Positions 47,574-56,434 of a DNA stretch of 64,000 nucleotides are shown here, in pieces (the stretch's first letter is position 1; each line of letters begins with the position of its first letter). The notes below the pieces were generated by a model that worked only from the letters and a program-made list of their open reading frames with translations, searched no databases and was not told the DNA's origin. The position numbers were made by a program, and so were the translations under genes. The DNA comes from Vibrio brasiliensis LMG 20546 (GTDB lineage: Bacteria; Pseudomonadota; Gammaproteobacteria; Enterobacterales; Vibrionaceae), in the NCBI RefSeq assembly GCF_000189255.1, contig NZ_AEVS01000045.1, forward strand, positions 112,221 through 176,220, written 5' to 3'.

Positions 47574-48428
47574 TTAGCTACAAAACGTTTGTTTAAGTTG
47601 ATTCGCTTGGGTCAAATATTGTTCATCTCCCCAGAGCTGATGGGCTAGCAGATACCATAACATTGCCATCATAGTCGCCCTTGGTTTCCATGCCATGACA
47701 CCTTCAACCCAATCATCAACCCCTTCTACCCCACGCAACTGACAATAGCGATAAACAGCTTCAAGAGGTTTCTCTTCCATCACGTCGATACTCAGGGTGA
47801 GGTCTAAGCGTGGATCAGCGACAGCAGCATACTCCCAATCAATCACTTTATTGCCCTGCTCGGTCTTAACCATGTTGTAACCGGCTAAGTCGAAGTGACA
47901 CAGTGTATGACCGACATCGGCGAGACTTGGCGCTGAACGCCACTGATTATAGATAGCCAGATAAGGGTCGACCTTGTATTCGTCGTTGAGCAACATCCAG
48001 TAGTGATCGACTCGGGCGGTGAAATTAAATGGTGCCACAGGAATACGTTGGATATCGACATCATGGACTTTAACCATGGTCTTCAGCAAAGAGTCGAAGC
48101 AAAGTTCGTCGGTTAACGACTGCCCTTCGATCCACTCGACCAGTAAACCCTGATCGTTAATGTGAATTGCCTTAGGGCCTAATAGAGTCTGCTCAATAGC
48201 TGAAAGGATCTGATACTCTTGAAAACGGGATATGGAGAAGGCTTGGGTAATGTGGGTGGTCGGTCGCCAGACATATGCGGTGCCATCGGTAGCAACCACT
48301 TTCCAGCAACGGTTGGTTAGTCCCCCTGTTAGCGTTTGAGCATAATCAGGGGGAACGGCGAAGAAGTGATCTAACGACAATAACGATCGGTCAAGAGAAC
48401 ATGCTTCATTCCAAGACATACGCGCCAT
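47574..48428 (-). CDS. thiK: thiamine kinase ThiK-like phosphotransferase
   Basis: The 284-residue protein belongs to the choline/aminoglycoside kinase fold, with the catalytic loop CHFDLAGYNMV (Brenner motif HxDxxxxN) and the metal-binding VIDWEYAAVADPRLD. The same position in E. coli holds thiK (ycfN), which phosphorylates thiamine salvaged from the medium. The start at 48428 follows AAGGAG. A choline-like or other small substrate cannot be excluded on sequence alone; synteny with lpoB and ycfP supports ThiK. Confidence 0.82.
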   Translation of the reverse strand: MARMSWNEACSLDRSLLSLDHFFAVPPDYAQTLTGGLTNRCWKVVATDGTAYVWRPTTHITQAFSISRFQEYQILSAIEQTLLGPKAIHINDQGLLVEWIEGQSLTDELCFDSLLKTMVKVHDVDIQRIPVAPFNFTARVDHYWMLLNDEYKVDPYLAIYNQWRSAPSLADVGHTLCHFDLAGYNMVKTEQGNKVIDWEYAAVADPRLDLTLSIDVMEEKPLEAVYRYCQLRGVEGVDDWVEGVMAWKPRATMMAMLWYLLAHQLWGDEQYLTQANQLKQTFCS

Positions 48429-48455
48429 AGCTCACTCCTTCCGCTTAGCCAGTCA

Positions 48456-49046
48456 TTACAGACCTAAAAAGCTTTTTGATTCCTGCTTACGGATTTCAGT
48501 TTCGTCCGCCCATTCAATCAAGCCAGTTTCAAGATCCATAAGACGCATTGTCATCTTGTAGTATACGTCTTTGTCACTACCTGCGTTTTTAGCAATGCTC
48601 GATAGGTTTCCGTACAGCATGTACTGTGCGCCAACCATTTTACCGAACTGAATCGCAGTGCTCTGGTTTACTAGCTCATCGTTGTTCTGGAAGTTAAGCT
48701 GTTCGCGAACAGACTCTACACGATCCATATCAACAAAACGGAACTTACCTGAGTTAAGCATTTTTGTGCTGATGCTATCTGTGATTGATTCAGTATCAAT
48801 GTGCTCACTGGTTTTGTTTTTGATGCGTTCAACAAACACAATCGGACGTGAGTCGCGTGTGATGGCAGCCACTGAGCCAGACATCATCATGCTATCAACC
48901 ATTTCACCAGCGATTTTCTGTAGATCGGTTGAACCAAAATCGATAGTCGTAGTTTCAACAGCCTGAGCATCCCCGTAGCTCACTTGGTTTGAACAACCAC
49001 CTAAAACGACAGCTAAACCAAGTAGTGCAATAACACTTTTCTTCAT
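48456..49046 (-). CDS. lpoB: penicillin-binding protein activator LpoB
   Basis: The 196-residue outer-membrane lipoprotein has the lipobox LGGC with C18 as the lipidated residue and the LpoB domain (about residues 55-190, with RPIVFVERIKNKTSEHID and GAQYMLYGNLSSI). It reaches through the peptidoglycan to stimulate the synthase PBP1B. It lacks the long proline-rich linker of E. coli LpoB. With CsiV (LpoA-PBP1A branch) 4 kb away, both peptidoglycan synthase branches have an activator in this window. It lies between ycfL and thiK, as in E. coli. Confidence 0.93.
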   Translation of the reverse strand: MKKSVIALLGLAVVLGGCSNQVSYGDAQAVETTTIDFGSTDLQKIAGEMVDSMMMSGSVAAITRDSRPIVFVERIKNKTSEHIDTESITDSISTKMLNSGKFRFVDMDRVESVREQLNFQNNDELVNQSTAIQFGKMVGAQYMLYGNLSSIAKNAGSDKDVYYKMTMRLMDLETGLIEWADETEIRKQESKSFLGL

Positions 49047-49084
49047 TGTTGGTTCCTTAAAATCTCTAAAGTTTAGTTATATTG

Positions 49085-49474
49085 TTAGTTATCAAGTTGA
49101 CGAATCTGAACACGGAATTGAGTTCCGTTAGGGTTGATTGAAACCTCAGAGATAGAGATTTCTTCAGTGCCCCTAATCACAGCCTGACGCCAAGGCCCCT
49201 GTTTAGTATTGACCTCTAAACCTTGATCGTCATACCAGTAAAAGCGGTATTGAACGTATTGATCACCTTTGTATTGGCTAAGTAGGCGCACCACCCCACG
49301 AGCTCTGCCATCGATCTGAGTCGTTGAGATATCTTCAATTTTCAGACGACCTGCCAGTACGTTGTCACCAAACAGAACCGTTTGTGAGGCACCATCAATA
49401 CGAAGCCCCGCTGTGTTATCTGCACAACCTAGCAGCATTAATGCCATTGCTGCTGAAATAAGCCATTTTTTCAT
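49085..49474 (-). CDS. ycfL: YcfL family lipoprotein
   Basis: The 129-residue protein has a lipoprotein signal (MKKWLISAAMALMLLGC, C17) and a beta-rich domain with QYVQYRFYWYDDQGLEV, the core of the YcfL family (DUF1425). Its function is unknown; it always travels with lpoB. Its start overlaps the stop of the upstream TPR lipoprotein gene by four bases (ATGA). Confidence 0.92.
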   Translation of the reverse strand: MKKWLISAAMALMLLGCADNTAGLRIDGASQTVLFGDNVLAGRLKIEDISTTQIDGRARGVVRLLSQYKGDQYVQYRFYWYDDQGLEVNTKQGPWRQAVIRGTEEISISEVSINPNGTQFRVQIRQLDN

Positions 49475-50865
49475 CGTATATTCCCTAACTGTTTATGCCA
49501 AATGGTGGAGTTATCTCCCTGACGAGAAAGCCAAACCAGTGCGGTTCTGCCTGCCTCGACATTAAAGCTGTAATCGACACCATTAATTGTCATCTGTTGC
49601 TGACCCGGATTGACCTCTGCACTTGCGCTGTAGATCTCACCAGGTAAGGTTAGCCAACTACGCGTATCTGGCTGTTCTGTTAGTGTATTCCACACATTAA
49701 ACAGAATGTTGCCCACGTCATCGCCTTTGGCTGCCTCTTTTCTCAATTGATCCTTAGCCCAAACCCGTAACGCCTGACGAATAACAATCGACGGCATGCG
49801 TTCCGATAAGTCACGTTGCGCCATCAAGTTAACGTCAGTCAGCAGACTTTCACTGAGGTGACCATTGTTTATTTTGATTGGCGAGAACGACTCACTTTGA
49901 GCCTGCGGGTAATATGGCAATGCGATAGAGTACCACGCGCCGTCTCCCCTACTGTCATATAAAGGCAAAGCTTGTTTCCAGCCTTGCAGTGACTCAACAA
50001 CGCCGCGCTCGTCGATAACGATGATACGACTCTTACCACTTGCTAAGTAGCTTGCCTTGCCATAGCGCTTTTCAAGTTTGACCAGGTCTTCTCGCATACC
50101 AAGACGTTTAGCCACGCGCATAGTTCCGTCTATCACTTGTTGATTATCGGGCATTACCGCTAAGGCACGTCGATAATCAACGTACGCACTGTTTAAGTCA
50201 TTGTCTGTCTCATAGAGCAGCGCCGATAGATAAAGTAAGTAACCACTTTGCACGGCCTGCAATGTTTTGCCGGCATCAGGATAATTGGATAGCACGCTGC
50301 CTAAGTTCGGTGTTAGCCCCTGCTGCTCCATCTGATTTTGTGCCGACTCAAGATCTTTCTCGCGATCTTTGCGCGCCTGCTCCTGAACCTGATTGGCGCG
50401 TCTCATCTCAACAAGGGCACCCTCTAAATCATTTTGTTTGAGGTAGTTAAGGCCAAGATAAAGATGCAGAAAGCCAAGCTCATAATCAGCAGGTTGATAG
50501 GTCTTCAGATTATCATTGACGGCCAATGCGCTGAGACTCATTGCACTTTCTGATACAGACACCGTCGCTTGATCTTGCTGAACTCGAACCGCTTGATCAC
50601 TTAAGTCAAAAGCAGCCTTACTTTCCGGATACTGTTGATTGAGCAGATAAACCCGCCCTTGCTCAAAATTATCTAAAATGTCGCCAGCAACGAATTCCGG
50701 TAGCGCTTGCTCAGCTTGTTGATAGTCACCGCTTTTAACCAACTGGTGTAACTCGCCATTTTGCGCACTGTAATGACTAAAGAGATTACCGGCAGATAAA
50801 TTTGCGCAAGCAGAGAGAACTAGCGTGCTCCCCAGAATGAATGCGAGTCGAATGTGTTTTTGCAC
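49471..50865 (-). CDS. COG3014 family lipoprotein with TPR-like helices
   Basis: The 464-residue protein has a lipobox LSAC (C20) and an N-terminal half of helical repeats resembling TPRs (e.g. EQGRVYLLNQQYPESKAAF near residue 70, LGLNYLKQNDLEGALVEM near 140), then a beta-rich domain of about 200 residues. It fits COG3014, of unknown function. The upstream frame begins with a TTG; the GTG at 50865 has GGAG six bases before it and is chosen. It is the first gene of the run with ycfL and lpoB, and it has no counterpart at this place in E. coli. A role in cell-envelope assembly beside LpoB is inference. Confidence 0.82.
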   Translation of the reverse strand: MQKHIRLAFILGSTLVLSACANLSAGNLFSHYSAQNGELHQLVKSGDYQQAEQALPEFVAGDILDNFEQGRVYLLNQQYPESKAAFDLSDQAVRVQQDQATVSVSESAMSLSALAVNDNLKTYQPADYELGFLHLYLGLNYLKQNDLEGALVEMRRANQVQEQARKDREKDLESAQNQMEQQGLTPNLGSVLSNYPDAGKTLQAVQSGYLLYLSALLYETDNDLNSAYVDYRRALAVMPDNQQVIDGTMRVAKRLGMREDLVKLEKRYGKASYLASGKSRIIVIDERGVVESLQGWKQALPLYDSRGDGAWYSIALPYYPQAQSESFSPIKINNGHLSESLLTDVNLMAQRDLSERMPSIVIRQALRVWAKDQLRKEAAKGDDVGNILFNVWNTLTEQPDTRSWLTLPGEIYSASAEVNPGQQQMTINGVDYSFNVEAGRTALVWLSRQGDNSTIWHKQLGNIR

Positions 50866-50884
50866 TTCGTACTCCAAAGTTAAT

Positions 50885-50914
50885 GCAAAAGCATGGTTAC
50901 ATAGACCATGCTTT
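50885..50914 (-). terminator. hairpin between hinT and the TPR lipoprotein gene
   Basis: AAAGCATGGT pairs perfectly with ACCATGCTTT around a seven-base loop. On the minus strand it is followed by TTTTGCATT, so it is a plausible though not strong terminator for hinT. The next gene starts 20 bases later. Confidence 0.6.
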
Positions 50915-50977
50915 GATTTGATGTAGTCCTATGACAACGAAAGCGAACTATGGTTCGATCTTGTCATTAACTGCTTT

Positions 50978-51328
50978 TTAGCTCATCAACATCGGGCCTA
51001 GCGGGCGGCCACCAACAAGATGCATGTGGATATGATAAACTTCCTGACCACCGTGTGAGTTACAGTTAACGATCAAACGGTAACCATCCTCTGCGATTCC
51101 TTCCTCTTTCGCCAGTTTGCGTGCCACCGTAAACATACGACCCATCACGAGTTCATCTTCGTCACCAATGTCGTTAACCGTTGCAATGAGTTTGTTTGGA
51201 ATGATCAGAATGTGGCTTGGTGCACGTGGATTAATATCACGGAACGCTGTTACCAAATCATCTTGATAAACTACGTCTGCCGGAATTTCCTTACGAATGA
51301 TCTTACTGAAAATGGTTTCCTCAGCCAT
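50978..51328 (-). CDS. hinT: purine nucleoside phosphoramidase HinT
   Basis: The 116-residue HIT-family hydrolase splits AMP-lysine and related phosphoramidates. The catalytic triad motif is [10 protein letters not shown], and the start is [18 protein letters not shown]. The longer frame to 51397 is rejected because the ATG at 51328 has GGAG six bases before it and gives the family length. In E. coli hinT is also followed by ycfL-lpoB-thiK. Confidence 0.96.
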   Translation of the reverse strand: MAEETIFSKIIRKEIPADVVYQDDLVTAFRDINPRAPSHILIIPNKLIATVNDIGDEDELVMGRMFTVARKLAKEEGIAEDGYRLIVNCNSHGGQEVYHIHMHLVGGRPLGPMLMS

Positions 51329-51550
51329 TAAGCACTCCATCTTTATGCTGTTATTGAACGAATTCATTCGAGTATGCGTCAAGCTTCGCAAGATCACAAT
51401 AAAAAACAGTGTTCACTTCTCGTAAACGGCGTACGGATAAACCGTGGTGTCTAATTTTGTATTGTGCGTCATAAAATGCGCGTCTCGGAATCAATACAAT
51501 GACTCTCTTTTTGTTACTTTTTTAAGACATTTTTATTTAGGGAGAGGTCC

Positions 51551-53542
51551 ATGAAAGGCTCTGTAATTCGGCGTATGTACGCAGGCTTTGCATTGATCAT
51601 TATTTTGTTCATCGTTACTACATTAATGATGATGCGGGGAATGCAACAGATCCACACTAACTTCGAAAGTGTATCCAACTCATCTTTACCTTTAGTCTCA
51701 CAAGCCAACCACACCAGCGTCGCTTTGTTGTCTGCCGACAAACTTTTCAAAGACTTTTTGACAACTCAAAGCTTCGAGCGCATGGATCAACTCGCGCAAC
51801 AGTTTGCAGAAACGAAACAGGCTTACGGCAAGCAGCTAGAAGCGCTACAACAAGCCAGTGCAGGTCAAGCCGAGCTTGAGCAGTCAATTGTTCAATTACA
51901 AGAGATGGAACAGGGCTACTTTACAGAAGCGGAACAAGCAATGGCTAACTACCGTGCTATGTTCGAAGCACAAGCTCAGGTTCAGAAATCAACCCGCCAG
52001 TTCCAACGCCTGCACTCAGAGCTAACGCTAGGCATGAAAGAGTATGTTGACGATCAGAGCAGCATCTCAGTCAAGGTTATGGCAAAGAGCTACTTTATTA
52101 AGCTGAAAGATGCAGAGTTAACCACTTCAGACGCGCTGGCAAGCAGTGATACTGAACTTGTTACCCAAGCGGTCGCAAAAAACAAGAAGGCCGTCACGCA
52201 CCTTAACTACGCTTACCGCGGGTTAACTGCACAGATGCCAGAGATTAAAAAAGCATTTGATGAATCAGTACAGCAGTTCACTCGTGACGTTGGTCAAAAA
52301 GGCGGTGTACTAGACCAACATAGTACTTATCTGCTGGCTAAAGATGCTCTGTACGCCAACATTACCAATCTGACTCAACAAGTCGATGCCACTATGGCTC
52401 TGCTCACTTCCTTTGGCGAAATTGCCCAACAAGGTTTAACAGCATCACTGGAAGAAGCTGGCATGGTATATGAGCAAGGTGTAATGCGCTCTATTGCCAT
52501 CGGTGCCGTTGTTATCATTATGGCTCTTGGGATTGGCTACCACATTGCTCAGAGTGTTCGCCAACCACTAAATCGTATCCTTGGTACCTTGGAGTCACTT
52601 ACCGAAGGCGACATGACTCAACGTATCGAAAATCGTTACAACAACGAGTTCAGTCAGGTCAGCGGCCACATCAACTCTCTGGCAGAAAACCTACACGGTA
52701 TTCTGGTTAAGTTAAATGACGCCTCAAACGATCTGACCCAGACGGCAACGACCAACCAGACGACTTCGTCCCATGCTCAAAACCAGTTGAGTCAGCAGCG
52801 TGAGCAGACCGCTAACGTAGCGACAGCAATGACTGAAATGGCTCACTCTGTGCAGGAAGTTGCTCAAAGTGCGCAAAACTCGCAGCAGATGGTTGAGAAA
52901 GTTGAGCTTTCGGCGGAGTCAGGCCGTCAAATCATGGGCAGTAACATCACGACCATTAACCAGTTAGAAACACGACTGAACCAATCTGTAGATGCAGTTA
53001 AAGATCTACAAACCATGAGTGGCCGAATCGGCAGTATCCTCGATGTGATCCGTAACATCGCAGAGCAGACCAATCTACTGGCTCTAAATGCTGCCATTGA
53101 AGCAGCTCGTGCAGGTGAACAGGGTCGTGGTTTTGCAGTAGTGGCCGATGAGGTACGAGTATTGGCTCAGCGAACGACTGAGTCCACATCGGAAATTGAA
53201 AACATGATCACTAACCTGCAGGGTAGCTCAAGCTCGGCGAACAAGGTCATTCAAAGCTGTATGGACGACATGGTGCTCTCTGTAGAACAAGCTTCCAGTG
53301 CCAATAGTGCAATGGAAGAGATTCAAGGTTTGATTATGGAAATTAGCCAGATGAGTGGCCATATTGCTCAGGCGGCTAACGAGCAAAGTGAAACGACGCA
53401 CGATATTGCTCGAAACATTGAGGAGATCAATTCAATTGCTGATTCAAGCTATCAGGCAATGGCTCAGATCGCTCAAACCAGCCAGGATCTCTCCTCTCTG
53501 GCTAACCAACAAGGGGAATTGGTGCACCGATTTAAGCTCTGA
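51551..53542 (+). CDS. methyl-accepting chemotaxis protein
   Basis: The 663-residue receptor has a membrane helix at residues 10-30, a helical periplasmic sensor of about 285 residues (long, of the HBM type that forms two stacked bundles), a second helix (about 318-340), HAMP (about 341-395, [17 protein letters not shown]) and a signalling domain with [20 protein letters not shown]. The ligand is unknown. There is no pentapeptide tether. AGGGAGAGG precedes the ATG, and it is a single gene with a terminator. Confidence 0.94.
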   Translation: MKGSVIRRMYAGFALIIILFIVTTLMMMRGMQQIHTNFESVSNSSLPLVSQANHTSVALLSADKLFKDFLTTQSFERMDQLAQQFAETKQAYGKQLEALQQASAGQAELEQSIVQLQEMEQGYFTEAEQAMANYRAMFEAQAQVQKSTRQFQRLHSELTLGMKEYVDDQSSISVKVMAKSYFIKLKDAELTTSDALASSDTELVTQAVAKNKKAVTHLNYAYRGLTAQMPEIKKAFDESVQQFTRDVGQKGGVLDQHSTYLLAKDALYANITNLTQQVDATMALLTSFGEIAQQGLTASLEEAGMVYEQGVMRSIAIGAVVIIMALGIGYHIAQSVRQPLNRILGTLESLTEGDMTQRIENRYNNEFSQVSGHINSLAENLHGILVKLNDASNDLTQTATTNQTTSSHAQNQLSQQREQTANVATAMTEMAHSVQEVAQSAQNSQQMVEKVELSAESGRQIMGSNITTINQLETRLNQSVDAVKDLQTMSGRIGSILDVIRNIAEQTNLLALNAAIEAARAGEQGRGFAVVADEVRVLAQRTTESTSEIENMITNLQGSSSSANKVIQSCMDDMVLSVEQASSANSAMEEIQGLIMEISQMSGHIAQAANEQSETTHDIARNIEEINSIADSSYQAMAQIAQTSQDLSSLANQQGELVHRFKL

Positions 53543-53572
53543 TAAGTCAGCTAACTGTAATAGTTTGAGTTT

Positions 53573-53606
53573 GGGCGACTATTTTCTATGGTCGCCCTTG
53601 TTTTTT
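53573..53606 (+). terminator. terminator of the second chemoreceptor gene
   Basis: GGGCGAC pairs with GTCGCCC around an 11-base loop, followed by TTGTTTTTT, 31 bases after the stop codon. Confidence 0.88.
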
Positions 53607-53686
53607 CTAGCCCATGTCATTATATGGTTAGTAAGGCTTGCCCACTTTTCATTTACTCTTTTGCAAGCCAAACATGAGGAATATTT

Positions 53687-54859
53687 ATGGCAGTTCATGT
53701 TGGCATCATTGACCAAGACCCAATTCGTCTGGTGACTCCACTTCTTGACCATCGTACCATCAGCGACCACATTGTTTTTATTGGCGTCAAAGCCCAACAG
53801 GATATGTACGAACGTCTGCATAGCGTGCTGAAAAAACGTAACATCACCTCTGAGTTTTTTGAAATTCCGAATGTAGCCAACACGTCGAAAATCAAGCAGT
53901 CGATTGCCACTCTGGCAGAGAATTTAAAAGCGCGCGATGAACAGGTGAAACTCAATGCAAGTTGTGGTCTGCGTCACCGCCTGCTGTCTGTTTACGAAAT
54001 CTTCCGTACTTACCACTGGCCAATCTTTGTTGTTGAACCTAACAGTGACCGTTTGTGCTGGCTCTATCCTGATGGAATGGATGATAGCCAGGTGCAGGAT
54101 CGCATAACCATCGATGACTATCTGACAATTTTTGGCGCTCGCGGTGAGTTCAACGACCATCAATTACCTGAGCAGCTCGATCAGAAGCTCTATCAGCTTG
54201 GCGAGAGATGGGCGAGCAACGCTTTAGAGCTTGGGCCTGGCTTAGCGACCCTCAATTATCTTGCTACGACCTGTCGCAAAGAACAGCGTCTGGACGTAGA
54301 ACTCTCAGAAAAGCAGCAAGGGTATCGTGAACTCAACATGCTGTTATCGGATCTGGTTGAGGCTGAAATTGCTAGTTACGAAAATGGCATATTAACTTTT
54401 GCTAACGAAGACGCTCGTCGTTTCTCAAACGGCGAATGGCTGGAAACCCTGGTACATAGTACAGTGCGACAAATTCAGCAGGATATGCCAACGATTCAGG
54501 ATCACTCGCTTAACGTACAGGTTTACCGCCAATTAGGTGACAGAGAGGTACGCAATGAGCTTGATGTTGCTTCAGTCGTCAATAACAAGCTTCATATCAT
54601 CGAATGTAAGACAAAAGGGATGCGCGACGATGGTGATGACACCCTCTACAAACTCGAATCGCTTCGTGACCTTTTAGGCGGCCTACAAGCACGCGCTATG
54701 CTAGTGAGCTTTCGTCCACTAAGGCACAATGACATCACACGTGCCGAAGACCTTGGGCTCGCTTTGATTGGACCTGACGAGCTGAAAGACCTCAAGAGTC
54801 ACCTCACTGGTTGGTTTAACGAAGCCGGCGGTCAGGACGACCAATGTGCTGACTGTTAA
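53687..54859 (+). CDS. Card1/Can2-like CARF-domain nuclease (VC1899 family, DUF1887)
   Basis: The 390-residue protein has an N-terminal CARF-like Rossmann domain (about residues 1-145), a winged-helix-like middle (about 160-250) and a PD-(D/E)XK nuclease domain (about 245-375). The nuclease signature is complete: FSNGEWLE (246-253), then E291-L-D293 and E306-C-K308. The protein is the family of V. cholerae VC1899, whose structure is known, and is related to Card1/Can2, nucleases of type III CRISPR systems activated by cyclic tetra-adenylate. The CARF ligand loop, usually NLTGGTK-like, reads NASCGLRHR (90-98), so the natural ligand may differ. No CRISPR array or cas gene is in the window. AGGAATA precedes the ATG; it is a single gene with terminators on both sides. 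Confidence 0.88.
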   Translation: MAVHVGIIDQDPIRLVTPLLDHRTISDHIVFIGVKAQQDMYERLHSVLKKRNITSEFFEIPNVANTSKIKQSIATLAENLKARDEQVKLNASCGLRHRLLSVYEIFRTYHWPIFVVEPNSDRLCWLYPDGMDDSQVQDRITIDDYLTIFGARGEFNDHQLPEQLDQKLYQLGERWASNALELGPGLATLNYLATTCRKEQRLDVELSEKQQGYRELNMLLSDLVEAEIASYENGILTFANEDARRFSNGEWLETLVHSTVRQIQQDMPTIQDHSLNVQVYRQLGDREVRNELDVASVVNNKLHIIECKTKGMRDDGDDTLYKLESLRDLLGGLQARAMLVSFRPLRHNDITRAEDLGLALIGPDELKDLKSHLTGWFNEAGGQDDQCADC

Positions 54860-54871
54860 TCGTACAAAAAG

Positions 54872-54897
54872 AAAAACCGCCATTCGGCGGTTTTTTT
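54872..54897 (+). terminator. bidirectional terminator between the CARF nuclease gene and fadR
   Basis: The stem AAAAACCGCC/GGCGGTTTTT with an ATTC loop lies 13 bases after the nuclease gene stop and before the end of the convergent fadR. Confidence 0.92.
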
Positions 54898-54918
54898 ATA
54901 TTCAGACAAACGGCTAAA

Positions 54919-55758
54919 TTAGCTGTCGTCTTCAGTAAAGTTAGTTGGAAGCGTGGTTTTCATCTGATTCCAGATTTGAGCACTTTCCATACCGTAATGG
55001 CGAACAACCACTAAGATCTGTTCACGGTTGCCTGTTTCGCACACTTCCAACAGGTCACGGTAGAACTGCAGTGCTAACTGACGCGCTTCCGCATTTGAGA
55101 AGTAGTAGCTACCCACGCGGTCGTAAAGCTTCTTCAAGCCGTTAAAAATCAGACCGTAGATCTGGTTGCCTGAATGGAACGCAAGGCGTTGGAACAGCAT
55201 GTAGTCGTAAAAGTTAAATGTCTTAGCAATCAATGTTGCCTGACGCTTAGCCTCGTCTTTCTCACCATCATCTTTGATGTGCTGACGAATTTTGTCTGCG
55301 TAAGGAGAAGACTCCATAAACACATCCCAGGATTCAGCTGCAAGCAGTGCTTCACAAGAATTGATAACACTACTAATGGTTTTTTCAGCGCTCTCTTTAT
55401 TCGCTTTAAATGCGTAGCGCATAAAGATAGGACTGATATTTGTACGTGCTGCAAGCAAATCTTCAACGATAGAAGTGGCATTATCCGCATCTAACGTCAT
55501 TAACGTATCGAGAATGTGTAAGCCAGATGTTTCCATAAACTGGTTTACGCGTGTCGGTTTACCGTGCTGGATTGTCAGCCAGCCATCTCGAGCCAAACGC
55601 TGCAGTACTTCACGTAACGTAGTACGTGTTACACCAATTAATTCAGAGAGCTCACGTTCGGCTGGTAAAATAGAACCTGGAGGGAAACGCCCTTTCCAAA
55701 TACTCTCAATAATGTATTTTTCTGCGAATCCTGCTGGGCTCTTTGCCTTTATGACCAT
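54919..55758 (-). CDS. fadR: fatty-acid metabolism regulator FadR
   Basis: The 279-residue GntR-family protein has an N-terminal winged helix (residues 10-75, [28 protein letters not shown]) and a C-terminal acyl-CoA-binding helical bundle. It represses beta-oxidation and activates unsaturated fatty-acid synthesis until released by long-chain acyl-CoA. Compared with the 239-residue E. coli protein it has about 40 extra residues in the middle (around 135-180, with [23 protein letters not shown]); this insertion is known from V. cholerae FadR, where it adds to ligand response. It is divergent from nhaB, as in E. coli. Confidence 0.97.
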   Translation of the reverse strand: MVIKAKSPAGFAEKYIIESIWKGRFPPGSILPAERELSELIGVTRTTLREVLQRLARDGWLTIQHGKPTRVNQFMETSGLHILDTLMTLDADNATSIVEDLLAARTNISPIFMRYAFKANKESAEKTISSVINSCEALLAAESWDVFMESSPYADKIRQHIKDDGEKDEAKRQATLIAKTFNFYDYMLFQRLAFHSGNQIYGLIFNGLKKLYDRVGSYYFSNAEARQLALQFYRDLLEVCETGNREQILVVVRHYGMESAQIWNQMKTTLPTNFTEDDS

Positions 55759-56189
55759 TTATAACTTATCCAATCTTGTTTTCTTATGGGTCTAATGTAA
55801 CTCATCATACCACTAGTTCTCACATATCGGAAACCATCACTCAGTAAACGTGCGGCAAAACCACAATAGAGTTAGAACTCTAATTATATGCAGCTTTTAC
55901 TGATGCCTCTTGGCTGGCGAAACAGCAGTATTTTTCAATTTAACATAGTTGAAACATCACATAGCCCTTACTCTGCCGAGTTTCAGCCGCAAAAGATAAG
56001 TTTGAATAATTGCAAACTTTACAGATAATTTTCATTCATTATTATTACATATTCTTTCTTATTCTAAGCTTTCGAACTCTTGCTTTCACTAACCTGAGTT
56101 TTTCACAACTCTTACGCGTTATTTACGCCACTTTGATCGCGTTTTTAAACAAAAGTCCGTTAATAGAATAGTTAGCGTTATTTTTCTCA

Positions 56190-56217
56190 TTGACTAAATT
56201 CCATCGAAGAGTACAGT
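56190..56217 (+). promoter_or_regulatory. candidate nhaB promoter
   Basis: TTGACT (56190-56195) and TACAGT (56212-56217) are 16 bases apart. The implied transcript would start near 56224. Confidence 0.4.
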
Positions 56218-56254
56218 GGCGACCAAAGTAAAGGAGTGCTTGTCTTTCTCAGGG

Positions 56255-56309
56255 AGTGACTTGGCAAGACCACATGATCGTGATCTCGATGTTGTTTTTC
56301 TAAGTCACT
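56255..56309 (+). promoter_or_regulatory. hairpin in the nhaB leader
   Basis: AGTGACTT (56255-56262) pairs perfectly with AAGTCACT (56302-56309). The enclosed 39 bases contain a second self-complementary part (GATCGTGATC). It is part of a leader of about 210 bases and of no recognised class. Confidence 0.4.
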
Positions 56310-56434
56310 GTTGAATCGGGTTTGTTTCTGCCTACTGCTAGATTTCTACTGGACAGAAAAAACGCTATCTACCGGTTAATGGATACAAGCACGCGCAGTG
56401 TCTATTCATAACAACATTTAAGAGTATTTAAATC

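Larger units (their letters stand above)
55759..56434. other. intergenic region between fadR and nhaB
   Basis: The 676 AT-rich bases carry both divergent control regions. A sigma-70-like promoter (56190-56217) would give nhaB a leader of about 210 bases with a structured part. On the fadR side no clear FadR palindrome was found. No small gene is apparent. Confidence 0.5.
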
